Positions 41,391 through 51,530 of a stretch of 64,000 nucleotides of DNA are shown one piece after another. Below the pieces are notes generated by a model. That model saw only the letters and a list, made by a program, of their open reading frames with translations, searched no databases and had not been told where the DNA came from. The position numbers were made by a program, and so were the translations under genes. This DNA comes from Isochrysis galbana (Eukaryota; Haptophyta; Isochrysidales; Isochrysidaceae). The number at the start of each line of letters is the position of its first letter. The stretch's first letter is position 1. Location: NCBI GenBank assembly GCA_018136815.1, contig CM030939.1, positions 186,001-250,000 on the forward strand, read 5' to 3'.

Positions 41391-42233
41391 ATGGCGCTGC
41401 TCGTGCTCTCTCTCTCCCTCTCTCTCTCTCCCTCCCCCTCGATCGCAGGCGGCGGCCGCACGGTGGCGCTAGCGCACGTACGGAGCGGCGCCCTTTCACT
41501 GTGCTCGTCGTCCGAGCTGCGCGCCGCCAAGGCCGCAGCAGCAGAGGCAGCCAATGCAGAGGCGCGGCTTCGTGCGATGCTCGCCGCCGCCGCACGAAAT
41601 GCCGCCGCACTCGAGCGGGAACGCGATGAGGCGGTGGGGCAGGCGGAGACGCTGCGACTCGAGCGAGACCGTGCGATCACTGATCTACAGCTCGCGAGGG
41701 AGGAGGCCGATGCTGCTGCCAGCCTCGCTGCACAGGACATTCAGGCGCTCGATGAGACCATCGCAGAGCTGCAGGCGTTGCTCGAGGCGAGCGCCGCACG
41801 CGTTGAGAATGGGGTGACGGCGAGCGCTCAGGCCGCGCTCAAGGCGGCCGAAGAGCGGGTGCGCACGCTCGAGAGCGAGCTTACAGAGGCACGCCGGCAG
41901 GCCGTATTCGCGAAAGATGAGCTTGCCGAATGGCGCGCACGGTGTGAGCTTGCTGAGGCTGACCTGGATGGGATAGAGGAGCTGCGCAACGAAATCGAGG
42001 AGTTGCGCCTGAAGATCGGACAAAGCCACCAGCATGGGCTTGCCGGGGCTGACTCTGTGCTCTCAGAGGCGGGGCGAATCTCTACGCTTGAGGCGCAGGT
42101 AGCTGATCTGCTCACAGAGGTCGATGGGCTCTCGCAGGGCAACTCCGAGCTAATGGAGATTCGGCCACAAGCAGCCAAAGCACACAAGTATAGGAGGATG
42201 CTGCAAGAGGCAGGGATTCCGCTGGATGATTAA
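41391..42233 (+). CDS. Coiled-coil protein of unknown function
   Basis: 280 residues if ATG 41391 is right. Residues from about 40 to the end are an Ala/Glu/Leu/Arg-rich coiled coil with heptad phrases such as LRLERDRAITDLQLAREEAD, LDETIAELQALLEA, AAEERVRTLESELTEARRQA and ELRNEIEELRLKI, ending RRMLQEAGIPLDD. The first 20 residues (MALLVLSLSLSLSPSPSIAG) could be a signal anchor. Equally, the CT tract ending GATCGCAG at 41448 looks like a 3' splice site, in which case those residues are intronic and an upstream exon is missing. The sequence resembles structural coiled coils (golgins, kinetochore or basal-body proteins) only in type; no family is assigned. Confidence 0.6.
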   Translation: MALLVLSLSLSLSPSPSIAGGGRTVALAHVRSGALSLCSSSELRAAKAAAAEAANAEARLRAMLAAAARNAAALERERDEAVGQAETLRLERDRAITDLQLAREEADAAASLAAQDIQALDETIAELQALLEASAARVENGVTASAQAALKAAEERVRTLESELTEARRQAVFAKDELAEWRARCELAEADLDGIEELRNEIEELRLKIGQSHQHGLAGADSVLSEAGRISTLEAQVADLLTEVDGLSQGNSELMEIRPQAAKAHKYRRMLQEAGIPLDD

Positions 42234-42620
42234 CCTGCGCTCGCGTACACCGGGCTAAGCTGCTGGGGCACGGGCGGCGAGTGATAGGCAGAAGGGGCGG
42301 GTTGTGTGAGGTGAGCGTATGGAGCCATCTGTGATAGGACTGGGTGGCCACGCCGGCGCCCCGAGGGCCACTGCGGAGAGCTGCGAGTCGCCTGCCTCGT
42401 GCACGGAAGAGTCGCAGTGTATGCGACTATAGCTAGTAGAGCTTCACGGAGTCTTCTGCAGGTATCGATGAGGTTGCCTTTTTTGTTTACCGGCTGCCGA
42501 GCTGCCGTTGTGTCTAGAGCTTGCGTAAAAATATCGCGAAACTCGAAGCTCATCGTTGCAAAATTGCAACTTTGGGCCACCATTGGTCTGTGAACCATTA
42601 AATTTTTTGCAAGGCTTCAT
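42234..42620. other. 3' flank of the coiled-coil gene
   Basis: Mixed sequence; a minus-strand ORF (42230-42598) is open but has no recognisable feature. It ends with TTTGCAAGGCTTCAT (42606-42620), the left direct repeat of R1 copy D. Confidence 0.5.
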
Positions 42621-42888
42621 GAAAAAAACCTTCTAATATTCTTACCGCACTCGCGGCGAATGGAACCACTACCTACTACACGTAGCACGTAGCATACTTT
42701 CTACACCCCCACTCCCCGGCCCTTCTCCCCCCGCCATAAGGCGGCTCCCCCCGTGCACTACTAGGGGGATAGGGGTGAAGGGCTTAGATATGGTCCGGTG
42801 GCCCGCGCCCCCCCCCGGTGATCTTTCCCCCCCTTCCTCCTGTGTCTCCGTCTCCGAGTGGGCGGCCGACTCTGACCCGACTTATCCT

Positions 42889-43831
42889 CAACCTACTTTT
42901 ATAAGTGGGGGGCAATGGGGGCCTCGCGCCCCCCTCACACCATCGCGGACACCCCCCGGGGTGGGCCCGTACAATCAACCCCAGCCCCTGCCCTTTGGCA
43001 GGGGCAGGGCACTCAACAATCTGGCCCAGACCCTTCGGGGGCGCGGCCCGCGAGCCGCACTCCCACGCCCGCGCTGGGCCTGCCCTCGAGCTGACTCCCC
43101 CTCTGTCCCTGGTCGCCAGGCATACAGGTGTCTCTGGGCGGCTCCCATGGCCAGCGAGGCGAGCGTGGGAGAGGCAGGGGGGGCCAGGGGCTGAGCCCCA
43201 GCCTCCACTGCCCCCTGAGCTGCCCTTGCTGGCCCCCTGGGAGCCCCCAAAGGGCCCCTGAGAGCAGGCCAGGGCGCGCCGCATGGCGACGCGCCGCAGG
43301 GACGACGAAGGGAGAGAGTGGAGAGAGGGAGAGGGGGGGATTTGCACACCCCCCGATGGAGTGCGGTTAGAAACAGGCCCCGTTTGCGTAAGCAAACGGG
43401 TAGGAGGCGGCCGGCGACAGGCGGGAGAGAGAAGGGAGCGGCTCAAGCTCGAGGAGAGTATCCTGAAGGTGGCACAGGCTACTCGACTCGCAGTCGTTTA
43501 TTTCTCGAGAACTGCTCACGGCGCGAGCTGGAAGGGCCGTTCTCCTTTTTTGACGAGAGGTTCCTCCCCCCCCCCGGTGCTTTTTCCCGGAGAGTCGGCC
43601 GGCGTCGACCGGTCCGCCTCAATGGGTTTTCCCTCATTTTAACTTGTGGGGAGTTAGAATGGGAGCCGGGGGCTTGCGAGGGGGGAGATGTGGAGGGGTG
43701 CATAGGTGTATGTATCTGTGGCAACAACACGCGCCAAGGTGTACGGGCAGGTGCGCTGAGGGCTGTCGTGTTAGTACCGGGCTAGTGAGAGTAGTGGTAC
43801 TAATTAATGCTCAGTTAGATTATTTTTATTA
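42889..43831 (-). mobile_element. Nested insertion in R1 copy D (R1-like relative)
   Basis: A 943-bp segment flanked by TGACCCGACTTATCCT (42873-42888) and TGTCCCGACTTATCCT (43832-43847), a 16-bp direct repeat with one mismatch. Its left end CAACCTACTTTTATAAGTGG can fold like the R1 hairpin and is followed by a GGGG/CCCC block in the same order as R1; the other end is AT-rich with TAATTAAT. It therefore looks like a diverged R1-type element in minus orientation. It contains no long ORF and one perfect GTAA hairpin (43379-43400). Confidence 0.75.
43379..43400. other. Perfect 9-bp hairpin with GTAA loop
   Basis: Stem CCCGTTTGC / GCAAACGGG closed by GTAA. As RNA it would be a GNRA tetraloop. It lies inside the nested R1-like insertion; no poly-T tract follows. 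Confidence 0.8.
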
Positions 43832-44357
43832 TGTCCCGACTTATCCTATAAACAGGAGCGGGACTTACCAATTTTTCGGTGGGCGGAGCGAGCTCCGCCC
43901 ACCCCCTTCTCCGCGCTCTCTCTCCCCTCTCCTCCGGCACGCGCGATGGCGCGCCTGCGGCAGGCCTCCAGCTGCCCTCTAGCGGCCCCTGGAGGCTCCT
44001 GGAGGCCAGCTCAGGGGGCAGAGGAGGCTGGGGCTGGGCCCTGGCCTCCCCTGCCTCCCCCTCGCTGGCGCTCCTGAGCCTCTGGGGCCCCCACGCTGCA
44101 CCTGTCTGCCTGTCGACCAGGGGGGGAGGGGGGGTTGGAGCAATGGGCTGGTCACGAGGGGCCAGGATGGGCGAATGGGGCGATCCTGTGGGGAAGGGAG
44201 TGGGTCAGTAGGGCAGTGGCCTCCTGGCAAGCCATCAGGCGTGCCAGGAGGATGAGTGGTTCCTCCCCCATGGCAGGGGAGGAGTGCAGAGAGGGGGGGG
44301 CTCGTGCCCCCCCATGGGGCAACCAAGTATAAACTTAGTTGATTTGCAAGGCTTCAT

Positions 44358-45077
44358 AGCCTATGTCCTATGTGCGAAATTCGCATACCAAAACTAGCGC
44401 TGAAACGCAGCATTATGTATTGTGGCTATTGTAGGCCCATTGGGTTCCCGTTGCGCGAGCTGGCTAGCACGCTGATGAATAGAGGAGAGGAGCGCAAAAG
44501 CTGGGCCCTCCCAAAAACCCCCTCACAATGGCCAATCTTACGCCTCTACCATCCAGCCACCTCAACAACCCACCCGCCAAAAAGAGCAAACTTACTCTAC
44601 TCCCCTACGCACTACGCACCCAAGCGCTTGCAACTAACAACAACTAACAATGGTTGAGTTTTTAGTTTGGTTCGCCCATGCGCCCATTGGGGGGCACGAG
44701 CCCCACCCCTTTCTCCACTCCTCACTCTCACTCCTCCCCTGCTGTAGGGGAGGAACCAGCTACCCTCCTAGCATCTAGCATGCCTTGAATGGCATTCCAA
44801 AAGTGGCACTGGGAACACCTTCCGCCAAGGCTTCACTTGTTGACTGTTGAAGGGTGTGAGTGGATTTCAGCTGATGAGGTGTCGTTCCGTCAACTGTGGG
44901 ACATCAGTCGAATTGAGCCATCAAATGTCCATAGTTATTTAGGGTGTGTGCGAAAAGTTTTTTACCCGTAATGTGGCAATAACATAGATATCAGGTTCTG
45001 TGGCCCAGCCCTCTCCCGCCATGAACCGTTCCGTCCGTGCTGTAGTCGCCCTTGTTTCACGATTCCGTGTGTCCATG
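44358..45077. other. Spacer with an R1 tail remnant and a short ORF
   Basis: 44645-44770 is a minus-oriented R1 tail remnant (TAGTTTGGTTCGCCCATGCG, then GGGGGGCACGAGCCCC and CCTGCTGTAGGGGAGGAACC). 44789-44971 (+) is a 60-codon ORF, MAFQKWHWEHLPPRLHLLTV then WISADEVSFRQLWDISRIEP, of natural-looking composition but unknown identity. Confidence 0.5.
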
Positions 45078-45510
45078 TCACGTGATGTCTGGGCGGAGGC
45101 GGAGAAGGCAATGGGGGGGATGATGGCGGCGAAGCGGGCGGAGGCGGAGAAGGCAATGGAGGAGGTGACGGCGGCGGAGAGGGCGGAGGCGGAAAAGGCA
45201 AGGGAGGGGATGACGGCGGCGGAGAGGGCGGAGGCGGAGAAGGCAATGGAGGGGATGGACTCCTCCCTCACCGCCTCCTCCATCTCCACCACCACCATCG
45301 CCGCCACCGCCGTCTCCGCCTCCTCCATCTCCGCCACCTCCATCTCCGCCACCTCCATCTCCGCCACCTCCATCTCCGCCACCGCCCTCGCCGCCACCGC
45401 CCTCGCCGCCACCGCCCTCTCCTCCTCCCCCCTCGCCGCCACCGCCCTCGCCGCCGCCCCCCTCGCCGCCGCCCCCCTCGCCGCCTCCGCCCTCGCCGCG
45501 CCTGCTCAGC
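45078..45510. repeat. In-frame minisatellite, open in several frames on both strands
   Basis: A 54-bp-like unit GGCGGAGGCGGAGAAGGCAA... (45090-45260) passes into GCCACCGCC/TCCGCC trinucleotide repeats (45260-45500). Plus frame: AERAEAEKAMEGM units, then ISATSISAT/ALAATALAA. Minus frames: GEGGGG repeats and SPPPPSPPP repeats like hydroxyproline-rich glycoproteins. Which frame, if any, is translated cannot be told; the minus-strand SPPPP frame continues to 44962 in normal sequence. Confidence 0.7.
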
Positions 45511-45790
45511 CATTCTGTCCCCGTGGTTGGCCAAGAAAGCACCGGCAGTGCGCCCTGTCGCCTCCGAAAGTTGGGCACTCGGGCCCATCGGCGGGTGACG
45601 TTAGCGTAGTTGTCGGGGCCACACATGACCGACTACGGCGCGATGCACGCGGGCGGCGGCGGCGATTGGCGTGGCTGCAAGGGCGGCACCTTTTGAATAT
45701 GGTGCTCGGTGAGCCATTCTGACTGAGAGGATGGCCGAGAAAGCGCCGCCCGCGCGCCCGGTAGCGGTGGGAAGTTGGGTGCTTGAGTGC
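45508..45790. repeat. Diverged direct duplication of about 80 bp
   Basis: GCCATTCTG...GGTTGGCCAAGAAAGC...AAGTTGGG at 45508-45590 recurs as GCCATTCTG...GGATGGCCGAGAAAGC...AAGTTGGG at 45713-45790. On the minus strand both encode a VPNF/LPNF ... EWL phrase, so they may be scraps of a repeated coding unit. Confidence 0.55.
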
Positions 45791-45944
45791 TTGAGCGCAT
45801 TTCGGTACCTAAACGTCGATGCGGTTTCTTCGCCAAGGCCGATATTCGATATTCGACAAGGTGTGCGAGAGTGGAGAGGGCAATTGGCTCGGCCACTCGG
45901 GCAGCATATTTTGCTAAGTTGTTCCACCGTATACCGGTTCCACC

Positions 45945-46345
45945 TGGTCTTGAGAGGCTTCACCCGGTACCGGTACCGGTACGGTACCGTACCTGTGGTA
46001 CTTGTACTTATTATAATACTCTAATTATAACATTAGATATACTCTTAGTGTACATACAGACAGCTTCACAATACGCAATACGCCCACCGCCCACACCGAG
46101 GGATTGCCGTCCACGCGCTCCCGCCACGCTCGCTATGAGAACTCCTCCTCCTCCTCCTCCTCCCCCTCCCCCCCTTCCTTCCTCCGTTCTCCGTTGGGGG
46201 ATCTTCAACTTCAATCTCCATCTCCATTTCCTCTTCCCACTCGAGCACAGCGCACAGCCCTCCCGGCTACCATACTGTACGCACCACCGGGTCCGGCGGA
46301 CCCGGTACCGGTCCACCGGTACCGGTACCGGTACCTGTGGAACAA
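45945..46345. repeat. Paired GGTACC-palindrome clusters
   Basis: Two clusters of ACCGGTACCGGT-type palindromes (45965-46005 and 46280-46345) enclose about 280 bp. Both are followed by CTGTGG.AC and an AT-rich run. The interior has a CTC triplet tract (46140-46170) and no gene. Confidence 0.7.
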
Positions 46346-47231
46346 CTTAGATATTTTGATTTATTAATAATAATTATTAACGCTTTGCGCCGTCATTAGT
46401 CATTAGTAGAAGTAGATGAAAGAAACCCATGCGGCTTGCCCGGTAGTGGTGCCAAGCTAGCCGCTCTAGCCCTCGCTAACGAGCGGTTTACGTGAGCGTC
46501 TTGAGTTTTGTGACACTTTGGTACACATTGAAGTCGAAGAAAAAGAGTATGACTTATGGTCCAGTGTGCATAGAAGTAGGCCTTGTGAACTTAGTGAGCT
46601 GGCGTCAAGAATTTCCTCGCTATTCGATGTTTGTGCTTCGCATAAAGGGCCTCACTAAAATATACCGAAGGGGGGCCCGACAGTATTTCTCGTCGCCGTG
46701 CCTTCGAAGGCCTGAAATGCGGTATTTTTCAAAAATTTCGCCGGAGACCCCCCCATTTTTTTTGCTGACTTGCTGATCCATGCTGTCTGAATCCATAGGG
46801 AGCTTTTATTTGGCCCCTCATTTGCTCATTGCAGCTGGTGCCCTCCGCACCCCCATAGTGAGTGACCGGGCTTGTGGTATAAAAATAGTCGAACGCGAAC
46901 TCAACTCAAACTTTTTGACCGTTTGAACATAGTCAACTACCTACTACTCCCTTGAGCCCCAAAGTGCAAAGTGACCACTCTCAAAACCCCTGAAAATTTT
47001 CCTCGCGCCGCGTAAACGCGGCGCTCAACCAAGCGAAACCACGAAATGCACCCCGCGGCTGCGCTGCGAACACACCCAACTCACGGCGCGCGAAAATGAG
47101 CACCCGTCAACTACATGCTCAATGCTCCACCCCACTAAAAATATGAACGCGCGTAATTTTTTTGTACCACCTACTTGTAAACAGCAGCGGCCAGGGGAGG
47201 GAAGAGGAAAGGAGAAGGGGGGCCGCCGCGA
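46346..47231. other. Spacer upstream of the GT49 gene, with a dispersed repeat
   Basis: 46470-46640 (+) has a 60-codon frame (ERLEFCDTLVHIEVEEKEYD then LWSSVHRSRPCELSELASRI) of natural composition but unknown identity. 46650-46880 is the inverted partner of the repeat at 37641 and 54243 (GGTGCCCTCCGCACC, TAGTGAGTGACCGGG). 46900-47160 is AT-richer and may include the GT49 promoter. Confidence 0.5.
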
Positions 47232-49423
47232 ATGGCGCCGTCGAGAGGCGGAGCGCCGCTACTGCCGCTGGCGGTCCCTGCGGCGGTCCCGGCGGACCGG
47301 CGGCGGTGGGGAAGGCCGAGCGGCTCGGCCTCGAGCAGCTCGGACGGAGGGCGCACTGCCGGCTGCTCAACGGGCGCGCGGAGGAAGGGCTCGAGCTCCG
47401 AGCGGAGAGAGAGGGAGAGGCGGAAGAAGGGAGAGAGGGAGAGAGAGAGAGGGAGGGAGGGAGGGAGGGGGACGGATCGGAGGAGAGGGCGAGAACGCGT
47501 GCGTGGTCGCTTCACCGCGCTCGTCCTCGCGCTCGCTGCCCTCGCCACGCTCAGCCTGCTGTTGTTGTACACCCTCAGACTGCGCCTTTCAGCTGCAGAA
47601 GCGAGGGAGGACAAGCAGCAGCAGCCAATCGAATTCGCGGCAGAGGGAGTGCTACGCGAGGATGAGGACTTTGAGGCGGCTGCCGCCGCTGCGCGCGAGC
47701 TGATACGGCGGGGGAAGGGTGCCGATGATCGCGCTGCGAATGAGCCGGTGCGAGGGACAATAAGTGGCATATTGGAGGAGCACGTTGCCGCCGAGCTCCA
47801 GCGGCCGCAGGCTGCACCTGAGGGTGGTGCGGACGACTTCCGACGCGTTACAGCAACCGAGCTGGCGTCAGAGCGCCGCGGGCCTGCGGCAAGTGAGGGT
47901 GCTGGACGCGCGGCCCCTGAGCGTGACACAGAGGAAGAGGGCGAGGCCGACGAGGGTGAGATGCAGACCCAGTCGGCCACGGCGGGCAGTTCTGAGAGCG
48001 TTGGAGCGACTCGCGCCGCCGATAGTGCTGCACCTCACGACGACGCGCTCGACCAATCGTCGCTCCCGGCTCAGATTCAAGCCGCCGCTGCGACATCGCC
48101 CGAGGCGGGTGAGAGCTCGCAAAACAGCCGGATAGGCGAGTTCGACGAGGAGGGCGAGGAAGCGCCTGATGCTGCTTCTGCCACAGTTGTCGAGAAGGCC
48201 GCCCTTGGATCGCGAGCTTCAAACTTGCCTGTCTTGCTGCGGGACCCCGCCCAGTGCACCGCTGAGGCCCTGGGTGATGGACTCGTGGGTGGCGACGGGC
48301 GTCCGCTTGAGGTGACATTGATCACGCAAGCTTCGGGCGACCGTCTGTGGATGCTGCCCTACATCTGCGAGCGCTGGGGTGGGCCGATGGTGGTGGCGGC
48401 GCTGCTACCGTCCGGCGCTAGCGGAACAGGTTCATTACCCTGGCCAACCTCCCTGTCGCCCAACTCGACGGTGCCTCGCTGCAAAGCCTCGCTGCTCGAA
48501 CTGCGGCCGCCCCAAGCAGAGTACAAGCAGGGCATCTACCCGATCAATTGGCTTCGCAACCAAGCGATTCGATGCGCGCGGACTTCTCACTACTTGATTG
48601 CCGACGTGGACTTCTGGCCTTCCGTCGAATTGTTGCCCCTTCTCCGCTTACAACTAACCGCATGGGGTGAGCGGAAACGTGCGGTCGTCGTTCCAAACTT
48701 CCAAAGGTCGGGCCACGGCTGCCGCGCCAAAGGGCCCTATGCGTGCCGTGAGGCGCTTTCTCGCGGCGAACTCTCTATTCCCTCGACCTACACGGAGCTC
48801 GCCGCCTGTGCGCGCGAGCACATGTGCTCCGTTTTTGATTCGGAGTACAACGCCGCCGGTCAAGCATCCACTGATGTGCATGCTTGGCGCGGATTGACGG
48901 CAGGCGCCAAGATGCCTGTGCGTTGCATCACATCCACGAGGTACGAGCCTTTCGTCGTGCTCCGGCACTCGGAGGAGACGCCAAAATTCGACGAGCGCTT
49001 CTATGGCTACGGGAAAAATAAGGTGCGAGCGAGCCATGCGCTCGGGCCCCAGCGTGATCGCTCTCAAACGCGCGACGCCCCTGCGCCTCGAAGAAATTCG
49101 TGGCTAGGAAAGTTGTCCGCTCCTCTATCTCTGGCGCCACCGACAACCAAGCGTTGCGGTTGCTGCTGCTGACCATTCTGCCGTTGATTCATGTCCTCGT
49201 CACATAGGTCCAGCTCGTCGTCCACTTACGCATGGCAGGCTACGCTTTCGAAGTGCTCGGCAAGGGCTTCTTGTGCCACTTCCCCCACCCGCAATCCGCT
49301 GCGAAGCAGACGTGGTTGCACTCGAGCGCTCATGCAGCCATGGACCGTCTCTTTCGACAATTTGTGCAGGAGATGAGCGCCAAGTATGCCGACGTTAAAC
49401 CGGCAACGCCCATGTGCCAGTAA
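47232..49423 (+). CDS. LARGE/B4GAT1-like glycosyltransferase (GT49)
   Basis: Predicted type II Golgi membrane glycosyltransferase of family GT49, whose animal members add glucuronic acid (B4GAT1, and the GT49 half of LARGE). Exons 47232-49022 and 49208-49423 with a 185-nt GT-AG intron, phase 0; 668 residues. A basic, partly GA-microsatellite-encoded N-terminus (RERERRKKGERERERGREGG) precedes one membrane anchor (~residues 93-115, ALVLALAALATLSLLLLYTL). A long acidic Glu/Ala stem follows (~120-330). The catalytic domain shows DRLWMLPYICERWGGPM, NWLRNQAIRCARTSHYLIAD with the DVD metal motif (YLIADVDFWPS), and FDERFYGYGKNK. Exon 2 continues VQLVVHLRMAGYAFEVLGKG then FLCHFPHP, exactly as expected for the family, confirming the splice. 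Confidence 0.9.
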
Positions 49424-49662
49424 AGGGAAGTTGCTGCGTCACACAATTTTACTTTCTGCCTGTAAGTCGAGCAGAGCGCAAGTACCCGATTGCTTCATGT
49501 GCTCTGCCGATGGCATTGCATGTAGTATGCTTTGGCAATATACACATCTAGCGCGGGCCGGCTTGGGCTTGGGAGCCCACTTCTCTCAGCGACGGCGAAA
49601 TAACGTTGGTTGTAGTACACAAGTTTTCTTTGGGCGAAGCATGCGAGCGTTATCGCTAAAAA
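49424..49662. other. 3' flank of the GT49 gene
   Basis: Mixed sequence with no gene; it ends with GTTATCGCTAAAAA (49649-49662), the left direct repeat of R1 copy E. Confidence 0.5.
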
Positions 49663-50424
49663 TTAATTAAATTAATTAAACCTTTTAATAGTCTCACCGC
49701 ACACGCGGCCGTGGACCCTCTACTTTCTACTCACGTAGGAAACTTTCTACACCCCCACTTCCCCGGCCCTTCTCCCCCCCGCCATAAGGCGACTCCCCCC
49801 GTGCACTACTAGGGGGATAGGGGTGAAGGGCTTAGATATGGTCCGGTGGCCCGCGCCCCCCCCGGTGATCATTCCCCCCCTTCCTCCTGTGTCTCCGAGT
49901 GGGCGGCGGTCTCAGCCCCGACTTATCCTGTAAACAGGTGCGGGACTTACCTATTTTTCGGTGAGCGGAGCTCTCGCTCCGCCCACCCCCTTCTCCGCGC
50001 TCTCTCTCCCCTCTCCTGCGGCACGCGCGATGGCGCGCCTGCGGCAGGCCTGCAGCTGCCTGCTGGCGACCCCTGGAGGCTCTTGGAGGCCAGCTCTGGG
50101 GGCAGAGGAGGCTGGGACTGGGCCCTGGTCTCCCCTGCCTCTCCCTCGCTGGCGCTCCTGAGCCTCTGGGGCCCCCAATCTGCACCTGTCTGCCTGTCGA
50201 CCAGGGGGGGAGGGGGGGTTGGAGCAATGGGCTGGCCACGAGGGGCCAGGATGGGCGAATGGGGCGAGCCTGTGGGGAAGGGAGTGGGTCAGTAGGGCAG
50301 TGGCCTCCTGGCCAGCCATCAGGCGTGCCAGGAGGATGGGTGGTTCCTCCCCCATGGCAGGGGAGGAGTGGAGAGAGGGGGGGGCTCGTGCCCCCCCATG
50401 GGGCAACCAAGTATAAACTTAGTT
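49663..50424 (+). mobile_element. R1 element, copy E (best full-length copy)
   Basis: 762 bp from TTAATTAAATTAATTAAACC to the hairpin AACCAAGTATAAACTTAGTT (50405-50424). Flanking 14-bp direct repeats GTTATCGCTAAAAA / GTTATGGCTAAAAA (49649-49662, 50425-50438) differ at one base. Inner landmarks in order: CTCACCGCACACGCGGCCGT, CACTACTAGGGGGATAGGGG, GTAAACAGGTGCGGGACTTA, CTGGAGGCTCTTGGAGGCCAG and GGTTCCTCCCCCATGGCAGG. No coding capacity. Confidence 0.88.
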
Positions 50425-51107
50425 GTTATGGCTAAAAAATATCTGCCTCTTTAATGCAGGGCGAAGCCGGAAGATCGGTTGTGCATCAAAAGGTGCGCAA
50501 CTTGAACTTGCTGAGGTTCCGCTTTTTTTGTTTGCGATCCCCCGCCTGTTATGCGGTAGCTAAAAATAGGTGGTGGTGGGCGTGGTGGCGGCGAGGGAGG
50601 CAGGCATGGTGCCCGACTCTGCAGAGGTGGGGTTGACCCCCATTGAGACGTCCAGCGCGGGACGCACCGGAAGAGATTCTACACCTGACGAATTGGGATG
50701 GCCCATAGGGCCTGAGGGCAATGAGGAGGGTGGCAAGCCGGCGGCAGGCGCGGCTGAAGAGACGACTTCGGAGACGCTGACGGGCTGAAGCCCATCAGCA
50801 GAGGAAGGCGGGCAGGCGGGCTTGAGCGAGGGCGAGGACGGCGGCGAGAACGACATCGAGCGAGCAGCGAGAGGCGAGGGTGAGTGAGAGGAGGGCTGTG
50901 ATGGCAGGGGCTGGCGAGGAGAGGAGAGATTGTAGGGTACGAGTGTTACGAGAGCGAGAGCGACGAGAGCGAGAGCGACGGATGACGACTGCCGACAGGA
51001 CGACGGACAACGACACCCAGGAAAACACTCCGACACTCGCCCCACGACTTTCTCACGTAACTAGACTAAAATCAAACCCAAACACTCCGGCCAGACGACG
51101 ACGGACG
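50425..51107 (-). repeat. Retroelement-like leader and gag-like ORF start (minus)
   Basis: On the minus strand, ATG near 50855 opens MSFSPPSSPSLKPACPPSSA followed by about 80 Ser/Pro-rich residues. It resembles MSAPSSRSPSPRPVLPPFSA at 56077 (+) and the decayed version at 51900 (+). The CT/CG-rich leader (50870-51100) resembles 55930-56030. No protease, RT or integrase follows, so this is the front end only. Confidence 0.5.
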
Positions 51108-51530
51108 ACGATCAGAAGGCGATCTGTCGGCGATCCCGTCTGGAAGGGGAATCGCACCATAACGGAAACGAGGGGCAATCCTGCCGCACAGGATTCCAAA
51201 AGACTTATCGAATAAGACGAGAGAGATGCGGTGGGCCTAAGGGGGAGATGCGAAGAGATTGCAAATTAAACCTAATTGCAATCACTGAAGTAGATAGAGA
51301 AGCGCGGGGAAGATAGCGAATTAAACCTATTGGCGAGGCGTCTAGGAGGAAGAAGGGTGGGGAAACTTCCCTTCTCTTTCGAGAGAAAGAGAGAGGGCGC
51401 TCCACAACCCAAGATCCTATGCATCCAAGCGAAACTTTTGACCGAGAACGAGAACGAGAGAATAGAGAATTATAACGATAATACCGAACGACGAAGAGAA
51501 GCCTTACGAGTGTCGACTCGCGAATGCGAC
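51108..51530 (-). repeat. Inverted repeat, left arm
   Basis: Nearly identical in reverse complement to 54480-54900: the shared ORF ghost begins MERPLSFSRKRREVSPPFF on the minus strand here and MERPLSYSRKRREVSPPFF on the plus strand there. It contains AATTAAACCTAATTGCAATC, TTGGAATCCTGTGCGGCAGG on the complement, and GAACGAGAACGAGAGA. It probably derives from a retroelement LTR or leader. Confidence 0.85.

Larger units (their letters stand above)
42621..44342 (+). mobile_element. R1 element, copy D, split by a related nested insertion
   Basis: R1 sequence occupies 42621-42888 and resumes at 43848-44342; together they are about 763 bp, the size of intact copy E. The composite is flanked by a perfect 15-bp direct repeat, TTTGCAAGGCTTCAT, at 42606-42620 and 44343-44357. 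The hairpin end (AACCAAGTATAAACTTAGTT) is at 44321-44340. The 5' end is of the CTTACCGCACTCGCGGCG subfamily, as in copy A. Confidence 0.85.

Noticed and set aside
45078-45510. CRISPR-like array
   Set aside because: Repeats are contiguous and trinucleotide-based with no unique spacers; this is a eukaryotic minisatellite.
49832-50410. 192-codon minus-strand ORF inside R1 copy E
   Set aside because: R1 copies do not keep this frame (it breaks in copies A, B and D), so it is chance openness in GC-rich repeat.
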